Translations under genes and position numbers: made by a program
The notes under the pieces: model-generated
What the model was told of the DNA's origin: nothing
Seen by the model: only the letters and a program-made list of their open reading frames with translations
The model's database searches: none
Assembly (NCBI RefSeq): GCF_009817885.1
Contig: NZ_CP041764.1
Coordinates: 2,356,001 to 2,420,000 of the forward strand
DNA: 64,000 nucleotides
Source of the DNA: Serratia rhizosphaerae
GTDB lineage: Bacteria; Pseudomonadota; Gammaproteobacteria; Enterobacterales; Enterobacteriaceae
Direction of reading: 5' to 3'
Part shown: positions 53,116 through 62,520 of the stretch, in pieces
How positions within the stretch are numbered: the first letter of the stretch is position 1
Layout of the letters: every line of letters begins with the position of its first letter

Positions 53116-55439
53116 CAGTGACACGCCTTTTGCGAGGGTTGGCAGCAGTCGCCGTCCGTTGCGGCGACGCTGCGCAGCCTGACGGTGACGCGGCTGCGGG
53201 CTTTACGCAGGCCGAACAGCACCAGCAGGTTGACCACCACCACCACAGCCAGACAGAGCAGGCTGTACTGAGGGTGCTGGCTGAAGGTGGCAATCTGGTA
53301 AAACAGCGTCGCCAGCGAATAGGCGATGTTCAACCCCCACAGAATGGAGAAGGTCATCCAGCCGCGGCTGGATTCGCGGGCGATAGCCCCCATGACCGAG
53401 ACGCACGGTACGTACAGCAGCACGAAGATCAGATAGCTATAGGCGGAAACCGACGTACCGAATTTGCTGCTCATGGTGCCCATCGAACTGACGCCCATTT
53501 CGCCGTCGCCTTTGCTGGCTTCGATCGGGTTGGACAGGACGCTGAGGCTGAAAGTGTCTTTCAGCCCTTGCCAGGTTTCCTGCAGCGCCGCATGCAGCTC
53601 ATCCAGCAGGTTGAAGTTTTCGGCATCAAACGCTTCATGAGTGATGTGTTCGGCGGTATACAGCGTGTTCAGCGTGCCCACCACCACTTCTTTCGCCATC
53701 GCGCCGGTCACCAGCCCGACGGTAGCCTGCCAGTTATCGCCGTGCACGCCCATTGGCTGCAGCAGCGGCGTCAGCACTTTGGAGACCGAGGCCAGCGCGG
53801 AATCATTGATGCTGTCCACCGGCTTGCCGCTGAAGGAGAAGCTGTTCAGGCCGCCGATAAAAATGCTGGCGATGACGATCACCTTGCCGGCGCGCAGCAC
53901 GAAGCCTTTCAGCCGTTGCCAGGTTTGCAGCAGCAGGCTTTTCAGGTGCGGCACGTGATACACCGGCAGTTCCATCACAAACGGCGAGGCTTCGCCGCGC
54001 ATAATGGTGTATTTCAGCACCAGGCCGGTTAGGATCGCCACCAGAATGCCCAGCAGATACAGCGAGAACACCACGCCGGCGCCGTGTTGGCCGAAAAAGG
54101 CTGCGGCGAACACGGCAAAAATCGCCAGCCGGGCGCCGCAGGACATAAATGGCGCCATCATGATGGTGATCAGCCGTTCGCGCTGCGCATCCAGCGTGCG
54201 GGTGCCCATAATTGACGGCACGTTGCAGCCAAAGCCGACAATCAGCGGCACAAAGGATTTGCCCGGCAGGCCCAGCGCCTGCATCAGCCGGTCCATCACG
54301 AACGCGGCGCGCGCCATGTAGCCTGAATCCTCAAGGAATGACAGGAACAGGTACATCATGCCGATTTGCGGCACCAGCGGTAGCACGGTGTTGATGCCGC
54401 CGCCGACGCCCTGCGCCAGGAAGATCGTCAGCCATTCCGGGGCATGCAGGGTATAACCGAGCCATTGAATCCCCTGAATAAACAGGGCGGCCGAGCCAAG
54501 ATCGAAAATCGGCTGCAGCGCGCCGCCGATATTGATAGCCAGCAGGAACATCAGGTACATCACCAGCAGGAAGATCGGTACGCCCAGCCAGCGGTTGAGG
54601 ATCACGCTATCCAGCATGTCGGTCAGCCGGTTCGGCCGCGCCTGTTGTGCATCGCTGACGCTGTCGCAGATGGCGGCGATGGACTGGTAGCGCGCATCGG
54701 CAATCACCAGCGCCGGATCCTCCTGTTGCTGTTGCTCCAGCGACTGTCGGGCCGCCGGCAGCAGCGCGGCGGCGTCGCCCGCCAACTGGTGACTGTAAAT
54801 ATCGCCTTCGAGCATCTGCAATGCCAGCCAGCGGCGCTGTCCGTTTGCCAGCGTCTCGGGCATGGCGGCGCTGAGGGCGTCGACTTCCTGCAGCAGCAGC
54901 GGCGGGTAGCTGACCAGCGCGGTGAGCTGGTTGAACTGATGATTATCGATGATCTGTTTGAGCACGCCGATGCCATCGGCCTTGGTGGAAATCATCGGCA
55001 CCACCGGGCAGCCGAGCCGTGCCGACAGGGCGGCGATATCAATATGGATATGCTGGCTGCGGGCGATATCCAGCATGTTCAGCGCCAGAATGCAGGGGAT
55101 ACCCAGTTCAAGCAGCTGCAGCGTCAGATAAAGGTTGCGTTCAAGGTTGGAGGCGTCGACCACGTTGATCAGTAAGTCGGCGTCGCCGCTGAGGATGTAA
55201 TGGCAGGCAATCTGCTCATCCAGCGAGGTTTGTTCGGAAATGGTGGTCAGCGAATAGGTGCCGGGCAGATCAACCAGCGTGACCCGCGACTGCGGCGTAG
55301 TGAACTGACCCTCTTTGCGTTCTACCGTCACCCCTGCCCAGTTGCCGACCCGTTGACGGGCGCCGGTGAGCTGGTTGAACAGCGTGGTTTTCCCTGAATT
55401 CGGATTGCCGATTAAGCCAATGGTGAGTGTTTTCATCAT
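53115..55439 (-). CDS. feoB: Ferrous iron transporter FeoB
   Basis: Inner-membrane Fe2+ permease with an N-terminal GTPase. G1 is GNPNSGKTT (about 11-19), G3 DLPGTYS and G4 LNMLD. A membrane domain follows with the VFFGFGCN-like GFGCNVPS and PFMSCGARL gate motifs, ending in cysteine and histidine residues (CCQPSQKACH). It is 774 residues. Two consecutive ATGs (55439, 55436) are equally possible starts. It is second in feoABC. Confidence 0.96.
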   Translation of the reverse strand: MMKTLTIGLIGNPNSGKTTLFNQLTGARQRVGNWAGVTVERKEGQFTTPQSRVTLVDLPGTYSLTTISEQTSLDEQIACHYILSGDADLLINVVDASNLERNLYLTLQLLELGIPCILALNMLDIARSQHIHIDIAALSARLGCPVVPMISTKADGIGVLKQIIDNHQFNQLTALVSYPPLLLQEVDALSAAMPETLANGQRRWLALQMLEGDIYSHQLAGDAAALLPAARQSLEQQQQEDPALVIADARYQSIAAICDSVSDAQQARPNRLTDMLDSVILNRWLGVPIFLLVMYLMFLLAINIGGALQPIFDLGSAALFIQGIQWLGYTLHAPEWLTIFLAQGVGGGINTVLPLVPQIGMMYLFLSFLEDSGYMARAAFVMDRLMQALGLPGKSFVPLIVGFGCNVPSIMGTRTLDAQRERLITIMMAPFMSCGARLAIFAVFAAAFFGQHGAGVVFSLYLLGILVAILTGLVLKYTIMRGEASPFVMELPVYHVPHLKSLLLQTWQRLKGFVLRAGKVIVIASIFIGGLNSFSFSGKPVDSINDSALASVSKVLTPLLQPMGVHGDNWQATVGLVTGAMAKEVVVGTLNTLYTAEHITHEAFDAENFNLLDELHAALQETWQGLKDTFSLSVLSNPIEASKGDGEMGVSSMGTMSSKFGTSVSAYSYLIFVLLYVPCVSVMGAIARESSRGWMTFSILWGLNIAYSLATLFYQIATFSQHPQYSLLCLAVVVVVNLLVLFGLRKARSRVTVRLRSVAATDGDCCQPSQKACH

Positions 55440-55480
55440 TATTTTTCATGCCGCATGAGAGTGTCGACGACGGCCCGGCG

Positions 55481-55705
55481 TTACGGTTGCGCTTCAAGCG
55501 CCAGCAGGGCGAGATCTTTTTTACGTAATACCAGGCTGACGCGTCGGGTCTTTATTTCTATCGGGTCACCGAGCGGGGCAACGCGAATCACGTCGAATAA
55601 TGAACCGGGCAACATGCCGAGCGATAAAAGTTTTTGTCGATAGGCCGGGCTGATTTCAGGCGAAAAACCGGCGATCTTATAAGAGCGTTTGGGCTGTAGA
55701 TGCAT
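55481..55705 (-). CDS. feoA: FeoA, SH3-like partner of FeoB
   Basis: A 74-residue cytoplasmic SH3-like protein needed for FeoB function. FSPEISPAYRQKLLSLGMLP and RRVSLVLRKKDLALL match E. coli FeoA. The open frame runs 39 codons further up, but the conserved protein begins at the ATG at 55705 (MHLQPKRSYKIAGFS). It opens the feo operon, 41 bases before feoB. Confidence 0.94.
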   Translation of the reverse strand: MHLQPKRSYKIAGFSPEISPAYRQKLLSLGMLPGSLFDVIRVAPLGDPIEIKTRRVSLVLRKKDLALLALEAQP

Positions 55706-55826
55706 ATGACCTGCTTGATTTTTCTGGGCGCGCTGAACGTTTACGCCAACGCGTCGGGCATTGAATACGGCGGCTGCCGATACCGCTTCAGGTCGCTGCC
55801 GATAAGGGATAAACACGTACAAGAAT

Positions 55827-55845
55827 AATAGTGAGAACGATTATC
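55827..55845 (-). promoter_or_regulatory. Fur box upstream of feoA
   Basis: On the minus strand GATAATCGTTCTCACTATT matches the 19-base Fur consensus at about 13 positions, 122 bases before feoA. Confidence 0.6.
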
Positions 55846-56252
55846 CAATTCAATACGGATAGTGTGGCTATTGGTAACGATTCGTTATCGACTGCATGCG
55901 GTATGCCGTTACTTGTATCACCTGGCTGACGGCGCGGCAAATGAGGTAAATGCGTTAAATTTATTAAAAATTCGCATCCACTTTTTCTTATTTGAGCGTG
56001 GTGTGAACTTGGCGTGAGGATATGATGCTGTTTTGCTACATCGGTGAAATTATCATTAACAGGGCATGGTGCTGCCAATGGCGTTAACGCATTGTGTTAT
56101 GGCAGAAATAAGCGCCATGAAAGCGGAATGTTAATGAAAATGTGAATGAGAACGCGTTTGACCGTGCGCATAGGGTGAAGAGAGAGACCGGTAACGGGCG
56201 GTGAAAAAATAGCGCCGGAGTTGCGGCAGGTCAAAAAAATGCGGGTTTTATC

Positions 56253-56282
56253 TAAAACAGGCGGAGCCGGACGGCCCCGCCT
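56253..56282 (-). terminator. tex terminator
   Basis: AGGCGGAGCC-GGAC-GGCCCCGCCT is a 10-bp stem with one mismatch, followed on the minus strand by GTTTTAG. Confidence 0.7.
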
Positions 56283-56297
56283 GAGACGCTGCGGCGG

Positions 56298-58628
56298 TTA
56301 ACGCTTTTTGCCGAACGCCGCCGCCAGCGCATCACCCATGGCGCTGTTGCCGGCCGGGGCGTTGTTGCGCGCTTTCGGCCGCTGGGCCTGCTGGCGCGAT
56401 GCGTTATCGCGATCGCGCGCCGGCGCGGAACCGCCGCGTCGCGGCGAACCTTCGCCCGGCTGCTCGTCCAGGCGCATGCTCAGCGCGATGCGCTTACGCT
56501 GCAGATCCACTTCCATCACCTTCACCTTGACGATATCGCCGGCTTTCACCACGGTGTGCGGATCTTCGACGAACTTGTCGGCCAGTGAAGAGATGTGCAC
56601 CAAACCATCCTGATGGACGCCGATATCGACGAAAGCGCCGAAGTTGGTCACGTTGGTCACCGAACCTTCCAGGATCATGCCCGGCTGCAGGTCGTTCAGC
56701 GTTTCCACACCGTCGGCAAAGGTGGCGGTTTTGAACTCAGGGCGCGGGTCGCGGCCCGGTTTTTCCAGCTCCTTCAGGATATCGGTCACGGTCGGCACGC
56801 CGAACTGCGCGTCGGTGAAGTCGCTGGCCTTCAGGCCGCGCACCGCGCTCGGGTTGCCCATCAGATCCTGCAGCGCCTGCTGGGTAGCGGCCAGAATACG
56901 CTCCACCACCGGGTAGGTTTCCGGGTGCACGGTCGAGGCGTCCAGCGGGTTGTCGCCGTGGTTAATGCGCAGGAAGCCGGCGCACTGTTCAAAGGCCTTC
57001 GGCCCCAAGCGGCTGACTTTCAGCAGCTGTGCGCGGTTGTTGAAGCGGCCGTTCTCGTCGCGCCAGCTGACGATGTTCTGCGCCATGATGCGCGTCAGAC
57101 CGGCAACGCGAGTCAGCAGCGGCACCGACGCGGTGTTCAGGTCGACGCCGACGGCGTTTACGCAGTCCTCGACGACGGAGTCCAGCTTCTTCGCCAGCTG
57201 GCTTTGGCTGACGTCATGCTGATATTGACCGACGCCGATGGATTTCGGCTCGATTTTCACCAGCTCCGCCAGCGGATCCTGCAGACGACGGGCGATTGAC
57301 ACCGCACCGCGCAGTGACACGTCGAGGTTCGGGAATTCCAGTGCCGCCAGCTCGGAGGCGGAGTAGACCGAAGCGCCGGCTTCGCTGACGATCACCTTCT
57401 GCGCCTTGACCGCCGGGAACTGCTTTTGCAGTTCGGCAAAGAAGCGCTCGGTTTCACGAGAGGCGGTGCCGTTGCCGATAGCCACCAGTTCGACGTTATG
57501 TTTGGTGCACAGTGCGGCGACCGCAGCGGCGGCTTTGGCGGCCTGGCCGGTGTGTGGATAAACGGTATCGGTCGCCACCAGTTTGCCGGTGGCGTCGACC
57601 ACCGCCACTTTGACCCCGGTGCGCAGGCCCGGATCGAGACCCATGGTGGCGCGCATGCCGGCCGGCGCCGCCATCAGCAGGTCATGCAGGTTGCGGGCAA
57701 AGACGTTGATGGCTTCATCTTCGGCGCGCTCGCGCACCGTGCCCATCAGTTCGGTTTCCAGGTGCAGCAGCACCTTGATGCGCCAGGTCCAGTTGACTAC
57801 CGCCTTGCGCCAGGCGTCCGCCGGCGCGTTGTTCAGCCGCAGATCCAGGTGGCTGATGATGATCTGCTCCGCCTGGCTTTCACGCGGCGCTTCGTCGAAC
57901 TGCGGGTCGGCATTCAGCGACAGCTGCAGAATGCCTTCGTTGCGGCCGCGGAACATTGCCAGCGCGCGGTGCGAAGGCACCTGGGCGATTGGTTCGTGAT
58001 GGTCGAAGTAGTCGCGGAATTTTGCACCTTCCTCTTCTTTACCCTCTACCACCTTGGCGACCAGGTGGGCGTTCTTCCACAGGTAGTTACGCACTTTGGC
58101 CAGCAGCGCGGCGTCTTCGGCGAAGCGTTCCATCAGGATATAGCGTGCGCCGTCCAGCGCCGCTTTCACATCCGCCACGCCTTTGTCGGCGTCGACAAAC
58201 CGTTCCGCCAGCTGTTCCGGCTGCTGTTGCGGATCCTGCCACAGCGTATCGGCCAGCGGCTCCAGACCGGCCTCAATGGCGATCTGGCCGCGGGTGCGGC
58301 GTTTCGGTTTGTAGGGCAGGTACAGGTCTTCGAGTTCGGTTTTGCTCAGCGTGGCGTTAATCGCGCCCGCCAGTTCGTCGCTCAGCTTGCCCTGATCGTC
58401 AATGGATTTGAGGATGGTCTGGCGGCGATCTTCCAGTTCACGCAGATAACCCAGGCGGGTTTCCAGCTGGCGCAGTTGGGTGTCGTCCAGGCCCCCGGTG
58501 ACTTCCTTACGATAGCGTGCGATAAACGGCACGGTATTACCTTCATCCAGCAGGCGGATTGCGGAGTCGACTTGCTCCGGACGCGCCTGCAGCTCTGTTG
58601 CAATAATGCGGCTCAGTGGCTCATTCAT
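56298..58628 (-). CDS. tex: Tex family RNA-binding transcription accessory protein
   Basis: A 776-residue protein (773 in E. coli YhgF). Order of domains: N-terminal Tex helical region (EGNTVPFIARYRKE), a YqgF-like RNase H fold (MGLDPGLRTGVKVAVVD, about 328-345), helix-hairpin-helix segments (VGVDLNTASVPLLTRVAGL), and a C-terminal S1 RNA-binding domain (GMILEGSVTNVTNFGAFVDI, about 650-720) with a basic low-complexity tail. Its precise role in transcription is not settled. It is separated from greB by 155 bases. Confidence 0.95.
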   Translation of the reverse strand: MNEPLSRIIATELQARPEQVDSAIRLLDEGNTVPFIARYRKEVTGGLDDTQLRQLETRLGYLRELEDRRQTILKSIDDQGKLSDELAGAINATLSKTELEDLYLPYKPKRRTRGQIAIEAGLEPLADTLWQDPQQQPEQLAERFVDADKGVADVKAALDGARYILMERFAEDAALLAKVRNYLWKNAHLVAKVVEGKEEEGAKFRDYFDHHEPIAQVPSHRALAMFRGRNEGILQLSLNADPQFDEAPRESQAEQIIISHLDLRLNNAPADAWRKAVVNWTWRIKVLLHLETELMGTVRERAEDEAINVFARNLHDLLMAAPAGMRATMGLDPGLRTGVKVAVVDATGKLVATDTVYPHTGQAAKAAAAVAALCTKHNVELVAIGNGTASRETERFFAELQKQFPAVKAQKVIVSEAGASVYSASELAALEFPNLDVSLRGAVSIARRLQDPLAELVKIEPKSIGVGQYQHDVSQSQLAKKLDSVVEDCVNAVGVDLNTASVPLLTRVAGLTRIMAQNIVSWRDENGRFNNRAQLLKVSRLGPKAFEQCAGFLRINHGDNPLDASTVHPETYPVVERILAATQQALQDLMGNPSAVRGLKASDFTDAQFGVPTVTDILKELEKPGRDPRPEFKTATFADGVETLNDLQPGMILEGSVTNVTNFGAFVDIGVHQDGLVHISSLADKFVEDPHTVVKAGDIVKVKVMEVDLQRKRIALSMRLDEQPGEGSPRRGGSAPARDRDNASRQQAQRPKARNNAPAGNSAMGDALAAAFGKKR

Positions 58629-58783
58629 AAGTCTGGTATCTGTTAAGAACGGTGAATAAACAGGGGACAGTTATACGTACTGCCGGTGAAAAATGCCAGC
58701 GTGCCTGGCCGGCGCTGCACGGCCGCTGCGCCGGCAGCGCAGGGCGGTGCTGGCGTGAGGCAAGGTTCGGAATAGGCTGAAAT

Positions 58784-59257
58784 TTATTTAACGTATTCAA
58801 TCTGATTGACGTACCACAGCGCTTCGCCGAGCGGCGTGTTGACGGTAACGGCGTCGCCGACCTCTTTTTTCAGCAGGGCACGCGCCATCGGCGCGTCGAT
58901 GGAGATGTAATCTTTGCGGCCGAAAATCTCGTCGTAGCCGACGATGCGAAAGCGTTTTAGGTCGCCGTCGTCGTTTTCCACCTCAACCCAGGCGCCGAAG
59001 AAGACTTTGCCTTCCTGCTGCGGCGAGTAGTCGACGATTTTCAGCTGTTCCAGGCATTTGGTCAGATAGCGCACCCGGCGGTCGATCTCCCGCAGGCGCT
59101 TTTTGTTGTACTGGTAGTCGGCGTTTTCGCTGCGATCGCCGAGGCTGGCCGCCCAGGTGACCTTTTTCGTCACCTCCGGCCGCTCTTCGCGCCACAGGTA
59201 ATCCAGCTCTTGTTTAAGTTTGTTATAACCTTCGCGGGTTATTAATTGAGTTCTCAT
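58784..59257 (-). CDS. greB: Transcription elongation factor GreB
   Basis: Rescues backtracked RNA polymerase by stimulating transcript cleavage. The 157-residue protein has the N-terminal coiled coil with the acidic tip (ASLGDRSENADYQYNKK) and the C-terminal FKBP-like domain (DYISIDAPMARALLKKEVGD). The ATG at 59257 (MRTQLITREGY) with AAGGTGGG upstream fits the family; nine extra codons of open frame are excluded. It diverges from ompR. Confidence 0.96.
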   Translation of the reverse strand: MRTQLITREGYNKLKQELDYLWREERPEVTKKVTWAASLGDRSENADYQYNKKRLREIDRRVRYLTKCLEQLKIVDYSPQQEGKVFFGAWVEVENDDGDLKRFRIVGYDEIFGRKDYISIDAPMARALLKKEVGDAVTVNTPLGEALWYVNQIEYVK

Positions 59258-59535
59258 CGTTACCCACCTTAATGGATCGGCCATGGGATTTTATCACGCG
59301 GATTTTCGCATAACCTGGTGTATGCCGGGCATTTTATCGCAATGTGATATGCTGCGCAGCAGCGTGAATAATGACGGGATAATGGCAACTTTTCCCCCGT
59401 CCGGGCGACGAAAACAGTTGATTAATAAGCTTTGTAACAATTTCGGCTAGAATGTATACCATTAATCGCTGTCCGATATGACAGGGTTTTTTAACAATAT
59501 TCGCATCAGGCAATACAGCCTTTGGGAGTAATACA

Positions 59536-60255
59536 ATGCAAGAGAATCATAAGATTCTGGTCGTTGATGACGACATGCGTCTGCGTGCGCTATTGGAACG
59601 CTATTTAACCGAGCAGGGTTTTCAGGTGCGCAGCGTGGCGAACGCCGAACAAATGGACCGCCTGCTGACGCGGGAATCGTTCCACCTGATGGTGCTGGAC
59701 CTGATGCTGCCGGGGGAAGACGGTTTGTCTATCTGCCGCCGCCTGCGCAGCCAGAGCAACCCGATGCCGATCATCATGGTCACCGCCAAGGGTGAAGAAG
59801 TGGATCGTATCGTCGGGCTGGAAATCGGCGCCGATGATTACATTCCGAAACCGTTCAACCCGCGCGAACTGCTGGCGCGTATCCGCGCGGTACTGCGCCG
59901 TCAGGCCAATGAGCTGCCGGGTGCGCCGTCGCAGGAAGAGGCGGTGATCGCCTTCGGCAAATTCAAGCTGAACCTCGGCACCCGTGAAATGTTCCGCGAA
60001 GACGAGCCGATGCCGCTGACCAGCGGCGAGTTTGCGGTGCTGAAAGCGCTGGTGAGCCACCCGCGCGAGCCGCTGTCGCGCGATAAGCTGATGAACCTGG
60101 CGCGCGGCCGCGAATACAGCGCCATGGAGCGTTCGATCGACGTGCAGATCTCCCGCCTGCGCCGTATGGTGGAGGAAGATCCCGCCCATCCTCGCTATAT
60201 TCAGACCGTTTGGGGCCTGGGCTATGTCTTTGTACCGGACGGCAGTAAGGCATGA
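59536..60255 (+). CDS. ompR: Osmolarity response regulator OmpR
   Basis: A 239-residue response regulator, the E. coli length. The receiver domain has the acidic pair in DDDMR, phospho-acceptor Asp55 in LDLMLPG and Lys105 in PKPF. The winged-helix DNA-binding domain (about 135-235) ends YIQTVWGLGYVFVPDG. With EnvZ it controls porin genes according to osmolarity. GGGAGTAATACA precedes the ATG. The stop overlaps the envZ start (ATGA). The 278 bases upstream hold the greB and ompR promoters. Confidence 0.98.
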   Translation: MQENHKILVVDDDMRLRALLERYLTEQGFQVRSVANAEQMDRLLTRESFHLMVLDLMLPGEDGLSICRRLRSQSNPMPIIMVTAKGEEVDRIVGLEIGADDYIPKPFNPRELLARIRAVLRRQANELPGAPSQEEAVIAFGKFKLNLGTREMFREDEPMPLTSGEFAVLKALVSHPREPLSRDKLMNLARGREYSAMERSIDVQISRLRRMVEEDPAHPRYIQTVWGLGYVFVPDGSKA

Positions 60256-61625
60256 GGCGATTGCGCTTTTCACCGCGTAGCTCGTTTGCCCGAACCCTGT
60301 TGTTGATCGTCACTTTGCTGTTCGTCAGCCTGGTGACGACCTATCTGGTGGTGCTGAACTTCGCCATCCTTCCCAGCCTGCAGCAGTTTAATAAGGTCCT
60401 GGCGTACGAAGTGCGTATGCTGATGACCGATCGGCTGCAGCTGGAAGACGGCACGTTGCTGGAGGTGCCGCCGGCGTTCCGTCGGGAAATCTATCGTGAG
60501 CTGGGGATCTCGCTGTATACCAATGCCGCCGCAGAAGAGAGCGGTCTGCGTTGGGCGCAGCACTATGAGTTCCTCAGCCAGCAGATGGCGCGCCAGCTTG
60601 GCGGCCCGACCGATGTGCGCGTCGAGGTCAACAAAAATACGCCGGTGGTCTGGCTGAAAACCTGGCTGTCGCCGGATATCTGGGTGCGCGTGCCGCTGAC
60701 CGAGATTCATCAGGGCGACTTCTCACCGCTGTTCCGCTATACGCTGGCGATTATGCTGCTGGCGATCGGCGGCGCCTGGCTGTTTATCCGTATTCAGAAT
60801 CGGCCGCTGGTGGAGTTGGAACACGCGGCGCTACAGGTCGGCAAAGGCAATATTCCGCCGCCGCTGCGTGAATATGGCGCGTCGGAAGTGCGTTCGGTAA
60901 CGCGCGCGTTTAACCAGATGACCTCCGGCGTGAAGCAACTGTCGGACGACCGCACCCTGCTGATGGCCGGCGTCAGCCACGATCTGCGCACCCCGCTGAC
61001 GCGTATCCGCCTGGCGACGGAAATGATGGGCGCCGAGGACGGTTATCTGGCGGAGTCGATCAATAAAGATATCGAAGAATGTAACGACATTATCGAACAG
61101 TTTATCGACTACCTGCGAACCGGTCAGGAGATGCAGACGGAGCTGTGCGATCTCAACGCTATTTTGGGTGAGGTGATCGCGGCGGAAAGCGGCTACGAGC
61201 GGGAAATTGACGCCAGCCTGGCGCCAGGCGAGCTGATGATGAATGTGCATCCGCTGTCGATCAAGCGTGCGGTGGTCAACATGGTGGTCAACGCGGCGCG
61301 TTACGGCAATGGTTGGATCAAGGTCAGCAGCGGCAGTGAGCTGCAGCGCGGCTGGTTCCAGGTGGAAGATGACGGTCCGGGCATCAAACCGGAAGAGCTG
61401 AAGCACCTGCTGCAGCCGTTTGTACGCGGCGACAGCGCGCGCAGCACCAGCGGCACCGGTCTGGGCTTGGCGATTGTGCAGCGTATTATCGATGGCCACG
61501 CCGGCGCGCTGGAGTTTGGCGTCAGCGAACGCGGCGGTTTGCGGATGCGCGCCTATATTCCGTTACCGATGGCTACCCGCGATGCGCTCAACGGTAATAA
61601 CGGCCAGCCGAAAGAGAAGGCCTGA
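60252..61625 (+). CDS. envZ: Osmosensor histidine kinase EnvZ
   Basis: A 457-residue inner-membrane sensor kinase/phosphatase. Transmembrane helices at about 16-34 and 160-180 flank a periplasmic domain. HAMP follows, then the phosphorylated His243 in SHDLRTPLTR, and the ATPase motifs NMVVNAARYGNG (N box), EDDGPGI (G1) and GTGLGLAIV (G2). It phosphorylates OmpR and overlaps it by four bases. A few residues more than E. coli (450) lie at the C-terminus. Confidence 0.97.
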   Translation: MRRLRFSPRSSFARTLLLIVTLLFVSLVTTYLVVLNFAILPSLQQFNKVLAYEVRMLMTDRLQLEDGTLLEVPPAFRREIYRELGISLYTNAAAEESGLRWAQHYEFLSQQMARQLGGPTDVRVEVNKNTPVVWLKTWLSPDIWVRVPLTEIHQGDFSPLFRYTLAIMLLAIGGAWLFIRIQNRPLVELEHAALQVGKGNIPPPLREYGASEVRSVTRAFNQMTSGVKQLSDDRTLLMAGVSHDLRTPLTRIRLATEMMGAEDGYLAESINKDIEECNDIIEQFIDYLRTGQEMQTELCDLNAILGEVIAAESGYEREIDASLAPGELMMNVHPLSIKRAVVNMVVNAARYGNGWIKVSSGSELQRGWFQVEDDGPGIKPEELKHLLQPFVRGDSARSTSGTGLGLAIVQRIIDGHAGALEFGVSERGGLRMRAYIPLPMATRDALNGNNGQPKEKA

Positions 61626-61633
61626 CTCTCCTG

Positions 61634-61661
61634 CTGAAGGGCGCCGCCAGGCGCCCTTCAG
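61634..61661. terminator. Hairpin between convergent envZ and toxin gene
   Basis: CTGAAGGGCGCC-GCCA-GGCGCCCTTCAG is a 12-bp perfect stem with a tetraloop. No T run follows (GATTTACGG). Confidence 0.6.
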
Positions 61662-62137
61662 GATTTACGGCTCATCACATAGTATTCGGCGGCGTCTTCA
61701 TGCAGGCGCTGCCCCGCCGGCACCTGCCAGGGGTCGATCAGCTCGATGCCACAGTGGAGAAAGTTTTTGCCGTTGCGCGTGGCAAGCGTAGCGCCGTACT
61801 GCAGACAGGTGGCGGCGATCTGCGCATCGGGTACGTTCATCGGCGTGCCCTGACGCTGGGTTCTGCCTATTAGCTCCGCATACTGCATGGCGCACAGGGT
61901 ATCAAACGGCAAAATCTGCTCATCGAAGTTAATCTGAATCGCCTCTGCCAGCCTGAGCCTGAGCGCCCGCTGGCGTTTGCCGTCCGGCATGCCGGCCACG
62001 CTGCTGAATAGCTCGGCGACAACGATGGCGCTTAAATACAGCTCACTATTATCTTTTTCGTTCAGCCAGCTGATCACGTTGTAATGCGGATTGGGGCGCA
62101 GCGTTTCTGCGATCACGCTGATGTCGAGAATAATCAT
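61658..62137 (-). CDS. PIN-domain toxin of a FitB/VapC-type pair
   Basis: A 159-residue PIN-domain protein, expected to be an endoribonuclease. Acidic site candidates are Asp5 (MIILDISVIAE), Glu42 (VVAELFSSV) and Asp104 (NVPDAQIAAT). Two positions look unusual: the residue after Asp5 is Ile rather than Thr/Asn, and the usual TRN-x-x-D-F reads TRNGKNF, with Asn125 in place of Asp. Activity may be altered. Its ATG overlaps the antitoxin stop by four bases. The pair sits between envZ and pckA, which are neighbours in E. coli K-12. Confidence 0.85.
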   Translation of the reverse strand: MIILDISVIAETLRPNPHYNVISWLNEKDNSELYLSAIVVAELFSSVAGMPDGKRQRALRLRLAEAIQINFDEQILPFDTLCAMQYAELIGRTQRQGTPMNVPDAQIAATCLQYGATLATRNGKNFLHCGIELIDPWQVPAGQRLHEDAAEYYVMSRKS

Positions 62138-62397
62138 GCCTGGCCGTCATCATCGTCGAAGGTTACACGGTGCGGTGGTGCGGCATCGCGTGGCGGGATC
62201 GCCAGCTCCACGCCGCCAAATTCGGCAAAATGCTGGTGCATCCAGGTACCTAACCCGTAGCGCGCCGGCTTTTTCGTCAGCGCCTGTTTTAAAATCATAC
62301 GCGCCTCCTCCTCCATGGAATGACCATTTTTAGCGGCTGCAATACGCAGCAGTTCTTTGATCTCGTCATCGAGATTTCTGACGGTTAGGGTAGCCAT
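62134..62397 (-). CDS. FitA/VapB-type ribbon-helix-helix antitoxin
   Basis: An 87-residue protein. The N-terminal ATLTVRNLDDEIKELLRIAA and GHSMEEEARMIL form a FitA-like ribbon-helix-helix DNA-binding domain. The acidic C-terminus (FDDDDGQA) is typical of the toxin-neutralising tail. It probably binds its own promoter and holds the PIN toxin inactive. The ATG at 62397 starts the conserved domain; the longer frame from 62463 is rejected. Confidence 0.88.
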   Translation of the reverse strand: MATLTVRNLDDEIKELLRIAAAKNGHSMEEEARMILKQALTKKPARYGLGTWMHQHFAEFGGVELAIPPRDAAPPHRVTFDDDDGQA

Positions 62398-62474
62398 TAA
62401 ATTTCCCGTTGCTGTCAATGATTGCAATGCCGTCATTGTCTCACCCGGTTGTTTATTAAACAATGCGGGAGCGT

Positions 62475-62499
62475 AAAAAAGGCGCGGAAGCCGCGCCTT
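62475..62499 (-). terminator. pckA terminator
   Basis: AAGGCGCGG-AAG-CCGCGCCTT is a 9-bp perfect stem. The A run at 62475-62480 gives a U run at the end of pckA mRNA. Confidence 0.85.
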
Positions 62500-62520
62500 G
62501 AGTGAAGAGCTAAGAGAGGG

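Larger units (their letters stand above)
55706..56297. other. Gap between tex and feoA
   Basis: A 592-base non-coding stretch. A Fur-like site lies at 55827-55845. A second dyad, GGTAACGATTCGTTATC, is at 55872-55888. The rest (55900-56250) shows no gene or repeat that I can support. The tex terminator is at its far end. Confidence 0.5.
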
